From Christensenella sp. UBA1782 (lineage in GTDB: Bacteria; Bacillota; Clostridia; Christensenellales; DTU072), in the NCBI GenBank assembly GCA_002315475.1, contig DCGI01000050.1:139-55746 (forward strand): a stretch of DNA of 55,608 bases, read 5' to 3'. Below are positions 33,777 to 41,744 of the stretch, piece by piece (the stretch's first letter is position 1; each line of letters opens with the position of its first letter). The translations under genes and the position numbers were made by a program. Under the pieces are notes generated by a model. It was not told the origin of the DNA, searched no databases, and saw only the letters and a list, made by a program, of their open reading frames with translations.

Positions 33777-35294
33777 TTATTTACCCTCCTTTTTGAGTCT
33801 TGCCACGACCTGCAAAGCGGCGTCGTGTCCGGTTTGGTACGAGCTGTTATAACCGTCACCGAAGTCGGAGTGTCCGCCGACAAAGGTCAAGCCGGGTATT
33901 TTCGGTTCCATTTTAGAACCGACCGAACGAAGCATAACGTTATCCCAGCCGCTCGTTTCATATCCGTAAATGGCACCCTTCGGCGTATTGAGGTATCTCG
34001 CAAAGGTAACCGGCGTAGCAATGGCGATTTCTTCGATATGGGACATAATGTCGATGCCCATCGTCTTTTCATAGTCTTCGATATAGTGACGAACAAATTC
34101 GTTCTTGAACTTCTTATAGTTCTCCGCCGTAACGTCGGTCGGGAAATCTCCGTCGAACATCGGCAACGTAAAGAACAGCATACAGGTTCCTTTCGGCGAG
34201 CAGTCGGGCAGGACTTCGTTCAAGCAGTTGACGATATAATAGTTTTTATCGATGCCGCAACGTTCGTATTGTTCTCGGGTGTTCGAAGTGGTGGTCACGA
34301 AAACGGTATAGTCTTTTACGCCCAATTCTTCTTTGGAACAATCCATACCCAAATAGGCGGTAACCATCGACAAGCCGAGTTTACGAGCATTGGTATACTT
34401 TACCGAAGTCTTCGGGATGTATTTTTTATCAATCATGTTATAGATGGTATTGGGGATGGCGTTGGAAATGACTTCTTTGGCGTAAACTTCTTTTCCATGC
34501 ACTTTGACGCCGATTACTCTGCCTTTCTTATCGAAGAGAAGTCCCTGTGCGGGGCTGTTGTACCAAATATCTCCGCCGTTCTCGTAAATGGATTTGCAGA
34601 CGGCAAGGGATAATTCGTGAGAACGGTGTTGCGGCATGGCAGGTTTGTCGTAGACATACGACCAAACCATGTTGGCAAACTGCATACCGATTAAGTCGTC
34701 GGTCGGCACCCCCAAATACGACCAATACGTCTTCAAAATCGCTTGTGCCTTTTTCGGCATCTTCAAGTAATCGAGAAGATAGTCGGTCGAATAACAACCC
34801 GCTTTCACGAAGTCGATATAATCGGAAAAGAATTTTACCGGAACGGTAACCGAACCCATATAATCCATCGCATCGGCGGTCATTTTGGCAAGCGTCAAGA
34901 ATTTTTCCGCACTTTCGCGAGAACCGGGGACGGCTTTTTCCAAAGAATCGACAAAACCTTCCACCCCGCTTTTGACGATGGCGTCGTATCCGTCCTCTCC
35001 CTTGTTAATAACGCGGAAAAGGTCGTTATCGTACGACCACTTTATGTCGGCACCCAATCCGTCAAAAAATCTGTACACCATAGCCGGATGTTCTTTCGTA
35101 CCCACGTAGCAAAGTTCGTGCAAAGACGGCTCAAACTCGAACCGACCTCTCACAAAGCTGGACGCACAACCACCGGGGATATTGTGTTTTTCGAGCAACA
35201 ACGTCTTTAAGCCGTTTTTGGCACAGTACGCCGCACTCATTAAGCCACCGTTACCGGCACCGATAACGATTACATCATATTTGTTTTGGCTCAT
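33777..35294 (-). CDS. Phytoene desaturase/CrtI-like FAD oxidoreductase
   Basis: 505 residues. The dinucleotide-binding start is YDVIVIGAGNGGLMSAAYCAKNGLKTLLLEKHNIPGGCASSF. There is a substrate-cap region with LDYLKMPKKAQAILKTYWSYLG, and the FAD-binding end segment IPGLTFVGGHSDFGDGYNSSYQTGHDAALQVV. It belongs to the CrtI/RetSat superfamily that desaturates, saturates or isomerises polyprenyl or retinoid-like lipids. No carotenoid pathway gene is near, so a carotenoid role is not supported. The promoter at 35344-35372 has GGGAGG before ATG. It heads a two-gene operon with the NAD(P)H reductase. Confidence 0.9.
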   Translation of the reverse strand: MSQNKYDVIVIGAGNGGLMSAAYCAKNGLKTLLLEKHNIPGGCASSFVRGRFEFEPSLHELCYVGTKEHPAMVYRFFDGLGADIKWSYDNDLFRVINKGEDGYDAIVKSGVEGFVDSLEKAVPGSRESAEKFLTLAKMTADAMDYMGSVTVPVKFFSDYIDFVKAGCYSTDYLLDYLKMPKKAQAILKTYWSYLGVPTDDLIGMQFANMVWSYVYDKPAMPQHRSHELSLAVCKSIYENGGDIWYNSPAQGLLFDKKGRVIGVKVHGKEVYAKEVISNAIPNTIYNMIDKKYIPKTSVKYTNARKLGLSMVTAYLGMDCSKEELGVKDYTVFVTTTSNTREQYERCGIDKNYYIVNCLNEVLPDCSPKGTCMLFFTLPMFDGDFPTDVTAENYKKFKNEFVRHYIEDYEKTMGIDIMSHIEEIAIATPVTFARYLNTPKGAIYGYETSGWDNVMLRSVGSKMEPKIPGLTFVGGHSDFGDGYNSSYQTGHDAALQVVARLKKEGK

Positions 35295-35318
35295 ATTTAC
35301 CTCCCTATTCTTGTTTTT

Positions 35319-35336
35319 TATATATAAATATATATC
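35319..35336 (-). other. AT-rich near-palindrome in the leader of the CrtI-like gene
   Basis: Eighteen A/T-rich bases of alternating TATATA lie just downstream of the -10, between the transcription start and the GGGAGG site. It may be a regulator site or merely AT-rich leader sequence. Confidence 0.25.
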
Positions 35337-35343
35337 AAAAGGT

Positions 35344-35372
35344 AGTATAACATTATTTTATCCTCTTGACAA
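35344..35372 (-). promoter_or_regulatory. Promoter of the CrtI-like/reductase operon
   Basis: Leftward -35 TTGTCA (35372-35367), a 17-base spacer and -10 TATACT (35349-35344), about 40 bases before the ATG. Confidence 0.75.
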
Positions 35373-35431
35373 TAATTTTTTGAAAATTTCTTGCAAAGTT
35401 TTGTTGCGAAACCTCCCCTCGTAATAAGGCA

Positions 35432-36490
35432 TTAGATTGATACCATCTCTTTGTCGATATGGGGGAAATCAAAGGAAGGCATATCCGTTTCCGTTTTGGC
35501 ATGGCTTTCCGCAACGCCGGGTTTATCGACGGCAAAGCGATAGACGGTGTCGTAGTGCAGTCCGGCGCAAAGCGTCATGGTGCGTTCGGTATTGTTATAA
35601 ACTGAGCTCCACAACGTAATAATCGGGTAACCGCGTTTATGGATATAGTCGAGGTGGCAGTTTTCCAAAATCCGCATTGCCTCCCCTTCGGTGACCGTTT
35701 TCTTCTCGGCAAGGGTATCCAAAATGTATTGCCTTCTTTCATAGCCGAATCCTTTGGAATTATCTCCGTCCGCTTGGATAAAATAATTGGTCAAACTTTG
35801 CGTACCCGACGAGTACGTTATGCGTATCTCGTTCCGCACGTATTCCACAATAACGCTTTTACCGCTTGCATCGGTGATTTGAAAATGATAGTTGCAAAAT
35901 ACCGAATCGTGCATGGCGCAGTTTTCAAAAACCGAAACCGCTTCTTCCACCGTCGCACAAGTGTCCAGCACCGCCCGAATGACGGTCGTCGTCGTTTGCG
36001 GCGTGCGTACCCGTTTTTGATTGGTCGGTTTGGTTTTTATCTCCAATACCGCTATCGCCAAGCCTTTTTCGTTAATACCGTCCATACAAACGTACGGCGC
36101 AAGAAGCAACCTTCCCGCCCCTTTTTTGTCGGCTTTTCGTATGTTCTTTTTCCCGAAAAGCATAAACGTCGCATTGGCGACGGCTACGCTTTTATACCCC
36201 TTTTCGGGACTTGTCCAAACCACCAACAAAGGCGCGTCCATATAGTCGAAGTTCCTACCCATAACGAATTGCCCGTTCGGGGTTCTGCCGTTAAAAGAGG
36301 AACAGGCAAACGACCTCTTCTGCCGTCCCATCTCCCGCAAGACGAATCCGAGCAACCCGCCGATAGAACGAACTCCCTTTTGTAAAACTCTTTCCAACCC
36401 GTACCCGTTACGGTACACGAGGGTATAAACGGTATCGTCGATTCGACGAAAAGAGCGTACGGTTTCTTCCTGCTCAGTCGTCCTTTTCAT
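35432..36490 (-). CDS. Choloylglycine hydrolase/C45-like Ntn amidohydrolase
   Basis: 352 residues. The linear-amide C-N hydrolase core begins with a cysteine in CSSFNGRTPNGQFVMGRNFDY. The Cys would become N-terminal after autoprocessing, as in C45 and penicillin V acylase-like enzymes, because ~62 residues precede it. Further blocks are YVCMDGINEKGLAIAVLEIK, NYHFQITDASGKSVIVEYV and TNYFIQADGD. ATG at 36490 has AGGAG before it and overlaps the GH2 gene by 17 bases. It may remove an acyl group from a glycan, peptide or bile-type amide; the GH2 neighbour does not fix the substrate. Confidence 0.88.
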   Translation of the reverse strand: MKRTTEQEETVRSFRRIDDTVYTLVYRNGYGLERVLQKGVRSIGGLLGFVLREMGRQKRSFACSSFNGRTPNGQFVMGRNFDYMDAPLLVVWTSPEKGYKSVAVANATFMLFGKKNIRKADKKGAGRLLLAPYVCMDGINEKGLAIAVLEIKTKPTNQKRVRTPQTTTTVIRAVLDTCATVEEAVSVFENCAMHDSVFCNYHFQITDASGKSVIVEYVRNEIRITYSSGTQSLTNYFIQADGDNSKGFGYERRQYILDTLAEKKTVTEGEAMRILENCHLDYIHKRGYPIITLWSSVYNNTERTMTLCAGLHYDTVYRFAVDKPGVAESHAKTETDMPSFDFPHIDKEMVSI

Positions 36491-38120
36491 TCCTTTTCTC
36501 CTGCGTATAAACTTCTTGAACGGCATAAAACGCCGCCTTCTTTTCTCGTCTGTCACTGACTAAACCTTTGTTACATTTCCCGCCTACGCGATGATAAAAC
36601 TCTATCGGATCGATGCGACAATCGCAAAACTGCCACACGAATACACCGACGATTTCGGGAACCGACATGTAGTATCGAGCATTCTCCCGTAAGACTTTTG
36701 CCTGATACTCCTCGCTCCACTCCTCGGGTACGTCGCTGTGAAAACCGTACAGTCCCGAAGCACCGAACTCGCTGATAAGGACGGGTTTGCCTCTGCCGCC
36801 CGCCTCCCGTATCCGCGCATAAACCTGCGGAAACATATCGCAAGGTTTCCGTTCGTCCTGCCACCCGTAATAGAGATTCAACGAAACCACGTCCGCCAAG
36901 TCGAAACAACGGGAAGTAAACGGACGACAGCTTGCAAAGGTTACCGGACGGGAAGCGTCTAAACTTTTCAGTTGCGCTATATGCTTTTTATAGATTCTTC
37001 TTCCCAACCGCGTCGTATCGGAACACTCGTTTAGGCATCCCCAAATCACGATAGAAGGATGCCCGATATGCCATTTCATCATTTCTTCGCCACAGTCGAA
37101 AAGCTGCTTTTCGAAAAGAGGATGGTACATTTTTTTGACGTCGAAGCCTCTCGTATGGGTTTCTTCCCAAACGAGAAAACCCATTTCGTCGCAAGCGTCC
37201 AAAAACAAACTCGAATTGGGATAATGGCTTGTCCGTATGGCATTCACGCCCAATTCTTTCAGAAGTGCCAAATCTTTTTGCATGCCCTCCAAGGGAACGG
37301 CAGAACCGCTTGTTCCGTAGCTTTCGTGCCGATTGACACCTTTCAAAAAGTATTTTTTACCGTTGACGTACACGCCGTCGACACGTGTTTCCACCGTACG
37401 AAAACCCGTCCTTTCGACGAGGTCGTCCACCGCCGTATCGCCCTGCCGCAGCTCGAAACGAACCTCGTACAAAACGGGATTTTCGGGGCTCCAAGCCCGG
37501 ACGCCTTCCAAATAAAATATCCGCTTTTCGGGGAAGGCGTTCAGCCTTCCCAACGGGAAATTTTTGCCGTCACAGAGGGCAAAAATTTCCCCCTGTCCCT
37601 CCCCCCTTATTTCACAGGACAATCCCCATCCTTTCTCGGTACGGAAAGGCACGAGACCGACCGCATCGATATAGCTATCCGCTATATATTCCATTTGACA
37701 ATCTCGGATGATACCGCCGTAGGAATAATAATCGTTGGGGACGTGCAGAGCCGAACGGAAACCGTATCGATTGTTTACTTCCACTTCCAAAAGATGTTTA
37801 CCCGCCTCCACGACGTCGGTGGTACAGGCAAAAGGGGTAAACGCGTTATAGTGTTTTCCGATGATTTTTCCGTCCAAACGGACGGTGGCGAAAAAGCTGA
37901 CGCCTTCGAAATAGAACCGCAATCTTGTCTTCGGCGTTTCCACCGTTTTGCTATATACCACCGTTCCTTTGTAGGTAGACAGTTGCGGATATCGTTCCCA
38001 AACGGAAGGAACGGCAGTATCGCACTCGAAGCGGTTTTTTGCCTTCATGTGCCACGTTCCGCTTAACGGTACGACCGGTCTTACCGTATGGGTTTGAAAA
38101 AGTCTGGTTCCGCAATGCAT
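36474..38120 (-). CDS. GH2 family beta-glycosidase (beta-glucuronidase/galactosidase-like)
   Basis: 548 residues in the GH2 order: jelly-roll domain (PLSGTWHM near the N-terminus), an immunoglobulin-like domain (~170-265), and a TIM barrel from GVNRHESYG. The acid/base Glu is in IVIWGCLNECSD, and the nucleophile Glu in KPVLISEFGASGLYG. The length matches short beta-glucuronidase-type GH2 enzymes rather than LacZ. No signal peptide is seen. ATG at 38120 is chosen since GAGGAATAAG precedes it and the upstream stop is 1 base away. Co-transcription with a phosphoesterase lipoprotein and an amidase suggests conjugate or glycan turnover (inference). Confidence 0.9.
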   Translation of the reverse strand: MHCGTRLFQTHTVRPVVPLSGTWHMKAKNRFECDTAVPSVWERYPQLSTYKGTVVYSKTVETPKTRLRFYFEGVSFFATVRLDGKIIGKHYNAFTPFACTTDVVEAGKHLLEVEVNNRYGFRSALHVPNDYYSYGGIIRDCQMEYIADSYIDAVGLVPFRTEKGWGLSCEIRGEGQGEIFALCDGKNFPLGRLNAFPEKRIFYLEGVRAWSPENPVLYEVRFELRQGDTAVDDLVERTGFRTVETRVDGVYVNGKKYFLKGVNRHESYGTSGSAVPLEGMQKDLALLKELGVNAIRTSHYPNSSLFLDACDEMGFLVWEETHTRGFDVKKMYHPLFEKQLFDCGEEMMKWHIGHPSIVIWGCLNECSDTTRLGRRIYKKHIAQLKSLDASRPVTFASCRPFTSRCFDLADVVSLNLYYGWQDERKPCDMFPQVYARIREAGGRGKPVLISEFGASGLYGFHSDVPEEWSEEYQAKVLRENARYYMSVPEIVGVFVWQFCDCRIDPIEFYHRVGGKCNKGLVSDRREKKAAFYAVQEVYTQEKRNEKDD

Positions 38121-38121
38121 C

Positions 38122-40017
38122 TTATTCCTCATACTTTTGCAGTACAAACGCAAAATTATTATCGGGTGCGCCCTCGTCGTTCAAAAGTCCGTCGGTAAAG
38201 TTTTCGATAAATGCGTCGATGATATTACTCAAATGAATATATACCTTGTCGTCTTCTTCGAATTCCGAATAATCGAGATAATCGCCGTATCCGTCCGCCA
38301 ACAACACGTCGGTATACTGTGTAACGGCGGGAAGTTCAAGGATCTCTAAAAGTCCGCCGTCGACAATACCGTCCAACAACGCCTTGATGGTCGAGGCGTT
38401 GTTTGTGGCGTCCGATAATTCGATTTTGAGCTTTTCAATAAAACCGATTTTTGCAATAACGGGGATTTCTCCGATAATGCCGAGTAAATCGTTTTTACAG
38501 ACTTCCAATTTTCCTTCGGTATATAATTTTTCCAAATCGCCGGAAATATCGTATGCCGAAATATCCTCGTTGCATGCGTGAATCCGTTCGGTCAAACGAA
38601 AGTCGCTCAACGTCCGTACGGCGGTGTAAACGGCGTATTTCAACAAAGCAAGATGGTCGTCCCCTTCCTCCAATTTTTCGTCCCCGCCAAAGTTCTTTTT
38701 GACGAAGTATACGACGACGCTGCAAACGGTATCGCAATCGTCCACGACGGGAATATCTATACCGTACTCCGAACATATCGACTTCAAATTCTTTTGACCG
38801 GAATACAGCGGCATATAGAAGAAATCGGAAGCCGCTTTCGATAGGTCGAGGAAGAGTTGATTAGCGTCTTCGGTGCCTTCCGCACCCAGCATTGCCAAGA
38901 TTTCATCCCAATCCACTTTTTCATAGTAATGGGTACCGAACGCCGTATTTTCGTACTCCAAAACGTATTGTTGCAGGTTCGAAACGATTTCCTGTCTTTC
39001 CTCCTGCGAATAGAATGCGGGGATATAATCGGGATTGACGGAAGGGATGCTTTCGGTAGTAATGCGAACCTCTTTTCCGTCGTCCGTAAAGGTACGAACG
39101 GGTAACGTGGTAAAGGTTAAAGAACCCGTTTCCACCTCGTAGAAGGTGTAGTCTTCGTGCGTATACGTAGCGATATCCTGTTGATGCACGTGTCCGCAAA
39201 AACCGAACGAAACGTCGTAGTCTTCCAACACCTGCAAAAATTCTTCTCGTCTGTTGATATAGGTAAATTGTCCCGCTAAATCGCCGACGTGCGAAAGGAC
39301 GGGAAAGTGCGTAATCAAGAAGGGTTCTTTACCGTCCGAACGACATTGAAGCAGTTGAAAGTACAACCAGTCCAACAATTCGTCGGTTACGTCGGGCAAG
39401 TGCCGTCCCTCGAGGGAGCCGTCCTCTTCGAGGGTATAATGTGCGGTATCCACCGCAATTAACCGATATTTCTCATTCAGTTCCGCCGTATACGAAAGGG
39501 TGTTTTCGTCCCGTTCCAATGCTTCGTTATAACCGAAATCGGCGTAGATTTCGGCAAATTCTTCGGGCGAAACGTTGTCGATACTTTCGCTTATTTCCTT
39601 TTTATAGGACTTGGAATAATTGTTTATATCATGGTTTCCGTTGATGACGAAACACTTTTTTCCCGCCTGTTCCGCGCGAGCAAGCTGTCGAGCGACCTCT
39701 TGGTGCGCCACTTTGGCACCGTCGTCGGTCAAGTCGCCGGTGATAATCAGTACCGGACTGTCGCTTGCGATAAAGTTATCGATTGCCGTCCGAAACAGTG
39801 CTTCGGTTAAGCCGAAAACCTTTTCGTTTTTCCTGACCTTTTCATACAAACTTGCCGTCATCGTATCCCCGTACTGCTCCGAACTCACGATATGAATATC
39901 GGAAAAAACGGTGAAATTCGTTTGTTCCGCCTTGTCGTTACATCCCGATAACGTACAAACCGACAGTATGCCGATAAGCGTCACCAAAACCATCATAACC
40001 ATACATCTTTTTTTCAT
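38122..40017 (-). CDS. Calcineurin-like metallophosphoesterase lipoprotein
   Basis: 631 residues. A lipoprotein signal with ...CTLSGC (Cys26) places it outside the membrane. Metallophosphoesterase motifs are DIH in FTVFSDIHIV, GDLTDDG, GNHDINN, THFPVLSH and CGHVHQQD, in order over residues ~35-280. The remaining ~350 residues are a helical C-terminal region of unknown role (repeated acidic and Leu-rich helices). Substrates may be phosphodiesters, nucleotides or phospholipid heads. It has its own strong promoter (40048-40076) and SD GGAGG, and leads the three-gene operon with GH2 and the Ntn hydrolase. Confidence 0.92.
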   Translation of the reverse strand: MKKRCMVMMVLVTLIGILSVCTLSGCNDKAEQTNFTVFSDIHIVSSEQYGDTMTASLYEKVRKNEKVFGLTEALFRTAIDNFIASDSPVLIITGDLTDDGAKVAHQEVARQLARAEQAGKKCFVINGNHDINNYSKSYKKEISESIDNVSPEEFAEIYADFGYNEALERDENTLSYTAELNEKYRLIAVDTAHYTLEEDGSLEGRHLPDVTDELLDWLYFQLLQCRSDGKEPFLITHFPVLSHVGDLAGQFTYINRREEFLQVLEDYDVSFGFCGHVHQQDIATYTHEDYTFYEVETGSLTFTTLPVRTFTDDGKEVRITTESIPSVNPDYIPAFYSQEERQEIVSNLQQYVLEYENTAFGTHYYEKVDWDEILAMLGAEGTEDANQLFLDLSKAASDFFYMPLYSGQKNLKSICSEYGIDIPVVDDCDTVCSVVVYFVKKNFGGDEKLEEGDDHLALLKYAVYTAVRTLSDFRLTERIHACNEDISAYDISGDLEKLYTEGKLEVCKNDLLGIIGEIPVIAKIGFIEKLKIELSDATNNASTIKALLDGIVDGGLLEILELPAVTQYTDVLLADGYGDYLDYSEFEEDDKVYIHLSNIIDAFIENFTDGLLNDEGAPDNNFAFVLQKYEE

Positions 40018-40047
40018 GTTTACCTCCGCGTTGCGATACTATTAAGA

Positions 40048-40076
40048 ATAATACCATATAAACGCCGTAAAATCAA
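40048..40076 (-). promoter_or_regulatory. Promoter of the phosphoesterase-GH2-amidase operon
   Basis: Leftward -35 TTGATT (40076-40071), a 17-base spacer and -10 TATTAT (40053-40048). It is divergent from the promoter at 40086-40114. Confidence 0.7.
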
Positions 40077-40085
40077 TATTGGGTA

Positions 40086-40114
40086 TTGAAAAAATCCATA
40101 CTTTTTGTTATACT
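40086..40114 (+). promoter_or_regulatory. Promoter of the YwaF-like gene
   Basis: -35 TTGAAA (40086-40091), a 17-base spacer and -10 TATACT (40109-40114). It shows that an in-frame TTG at 40086 is promoter sequence and not a start codon. Confidence 0.8.
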
Positions 40115-40145
40115 TATCTCATTCTTTACTTATGAGGTTTTTATT

Positions 40146-40955
40146 ATGTCCTTCGTCGATTTTTTAAGAATGTTCTTCGGTTGGGAAGACAACCGCGAAG
40201 CCGCCGGCTTTTTGTCCTGGAAACACTTGCTTTTCGTTACCGTTTATATTGCGATAGCCACCGTTCTTGCCGTTTTTCTTGCCAAAAAGCATAAAAACGG
40301 AACCGAAAAAGAAAAACTGCGGGTTTTGAAAATCGCTTCCGTCGTCATGTTATCGTGCGAAGCACTCAAAATCGTCATCATTTCCGTTCGTTCTCAAGAC
40401 GCCCTCGCCTTTCTCGGTATGTTGCCCTTATTCTTATGCAGCATCCACCTCTTTTCCATTGCTTTGGGTGCATTTACCAAAGGCGTGGTGCAAGAAGCGG
40501 CGTTGACGTTCTTGTACGTCTTCGGTATCCTCAGCAGCCTCGCCGGAACCTATCTTGCCGGAAACTATTTCGGAAGCAGTGCCGTTTTCAGTTTTGACTT
40601 AATGGTAAGCGTCACCACGCACACCATTTCCGGTTTTTCTTCTCTCTACCTTATCTTGGTGGGACTCATCAAAATCGACAAGAAAAAGGTCATCGAATGC
40701 GCCGCCATTCTCTTTGTGTTCACCATTCTCGCCCACCTCGCCAACGTTCTTTTGGAACCCACTTCCTACGAAAGCAACTATATGTTCCTGTCCCGTTCTT
40801 CGGGTACGCCCTTTGCCATCGTAGACACCATGGTCGGCGGCAACAAGGTTCTTTACGGCGTCATGGTCGCTCTTTTGCAATACGCCTATATGTTTGCCTT
40901 CTTGGGCGTTTACTTCCTCATTAAAAAATTACAGGCAAAGAAAAAAGTCGCATAA
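40146..40955 (+). CDS. YwaF-family integral membrane protein
   Basis: 269 residues with about seven hydrophobic segments. The first helix region follows FLRMFFGWEDNREAAGFLSWKHLLFVTVYIAI, and the middle has LGMLPLFLCSIHLFSIAL, a pattern of the TIGR02206/YwaF group. The molecular role of that family is unknown. The ATG at 40146 lies ~25 bases downstream of the predicted transcription start, with a modest GAGG upstream. A terminator hairpin follows at 40978-41003. It is monocistronic and divergent from the phosphoesterase operon. Confidence 0.85.
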   Translation: MSFVDFLRMFFGWEDNREAAGFLSWKHLLFVTVYIAIATVLAVFLAKKHKNGTEKEKLRVLKIASVVMLSCEALKIVIISVRSQDALAFLGMLPLFLCSIHLFSIALGAFTKGVVQEAALTFLYVFGILSSLAGTYLAGNYFGSSAVFSFDLMVSVTTHTISGFSSLYLILVGLIKIDKKKVIECAAILFVFTILAHLANVLLEPTSYESNYMFLSRSSGTPFAIVDTMVGGNKVLYGVMVALLQYAYMFAFLGVYFLIKKLQAKKKVA

Positions 40956-40977
40956 CCTACCCCTCTCTGCGTCGCCA

Positions 40978-41003
40978 AAGCCGTCCGAAATACGAACGGC
41001 TTT
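40978..41003 (+). terminator. Terminator of the YwaF-like gene
   Basis: An 8-base-pair stem (AAAGCCGT with ACGGCTTT) is followed by a T-rich stretch, 23 bases after the stop codon. Confidence 0.8.
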
Positions 41004-41026
41004 TTGTTTTAACGTATTTTGTCAAT

Positions 41027-41596
41027 ATGGAACATATAAACATATTATCCTATGCGCATGCCGAAGAATTCCGAACTTGGCTCGCCGAACACGCCCAAAC
41101 CGAAAAAGAATGTTGGCTTGTTTTACAACGGGGAAAGCCCGTCGATACCAATGTTTTTTATTATTTGGACGCCGTCGAAGAAGCCCTTTGCTTCGGATGG
41201 ATTGACGGCACGCTCGGGTTGGTAAACGGCGTTCGGATGCAACGTTTTTCTCCGAGAAGGGAGGGTTCCGCTTGGACGGAACTCAATAAAGAGCGGGCAA
41301 GACGCTTGGAAAAAACGGGGCGTATGACGGCGTACGGAAGGAGGGTTCTGCCCAACCTTTCGATGCCGTTCGTCCTGCATCCCGTCATCGAACAAAAAAT
41401 TCGGGCGGAAAACCTTTGGGAAACCTTTCTTGCCTTTCCGCCTCTCTACCAACGGGTACGCGGTTACAACCTCGCCTTTTCTTTGACAAAATTGCCGGAC
41501 TCCTTTCCGAAAGCGTGGGAAAACTTTGTCAAACACACCCGAAACGGGGAAACCTACGGGGAGTGGAACGACTACGGCAGACTGCTTTCTTACTGA
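41027..41596 (+). CDS. YdeI/OmpD-associated family protein
   Basis: 189 residues. The YdeI-like N-terminal domain is recognised by FRTWLAEHAQTEKECWLVLQRGKP and ALCFGWIDGTLGLVNGVRMQRFSPRREGSAWTELNKERARRLEKTGRMT, a very characteristic block. The ~60-residue C-terminal end is the usual helical tail. Proteins of this family have been linked to envelope stress or cationic peptide resistance, but the biochemical function is not settled. No clear SD precedes the ATG, and no promoter was found between the YwaF-like terminator and the start, so its expression is unexplained. A two-hairpin element follows. Confidence 0.87.
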   Translation: MEHINILSYAHAEEFRTWLAEHAQTEKECWLVLQRGKPVDTNVFYYLDAVEEALCFGWIDGTLGLVNGVRMQRFSPRREGSAWTELNKERARRLEKTGRMTAYGRRVLPNLSMPFVLHPVIEQKIRAENLWETFLAFPPLYQRVRGYNLAFSLTKLPDSFPKAWENFVKHTRNGETYGEWNDYGRLLSY

Positions 41597-41640
41597 AACT
41601 TCGTCGCCAAACGGCGACCGACGGAGCGAATCCTTCGCTC

Positions 41641-41742
41641 CGTAAAAAAGGTGCGGGGAGACACATTCTCCCCGCACCCCTTTTGTTTTCGGAAGAGGGG
41701 TTTTGGGGAGGAAACCTTTTTCAAAAGGGTTCCTCCCCGCAC
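41641..41742. repeat. Two-hairpin intergenic repeat, copy 1
   Basis: Hairpin one has arms GTGCGGGGAGA/TCTCCCCGCAC (41651-41661 with 41667-41677) and is followed by a T-rich tail, serving as a terminator for the + strand YdeI-like gene. Hairpin two has arms GGGGAGGAAACC/GGGTTCCTCCCC (41705-41738), just beyond the ABC-F stop. Related modules occur at 49241-49330 and 55501-55608. Confidence 0.7.
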
Positions 41743-41744
41743 CC

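Noticed and set aside
33777..35294. Carotenoid biosynthesis locus
   Set aside because: Only the CrtI-like family fold is visible. There are no phytoene synthase, crtN/M or prenyl transferase genes, so pathway assignment is unsupported.
40086..40145. Longer YwaF-like start at TTG 40086
   Set aside because: The segment is the -35/-10 promoter with correct spacing; the ATG at 40146 lies downstream of the predicted transcription start.
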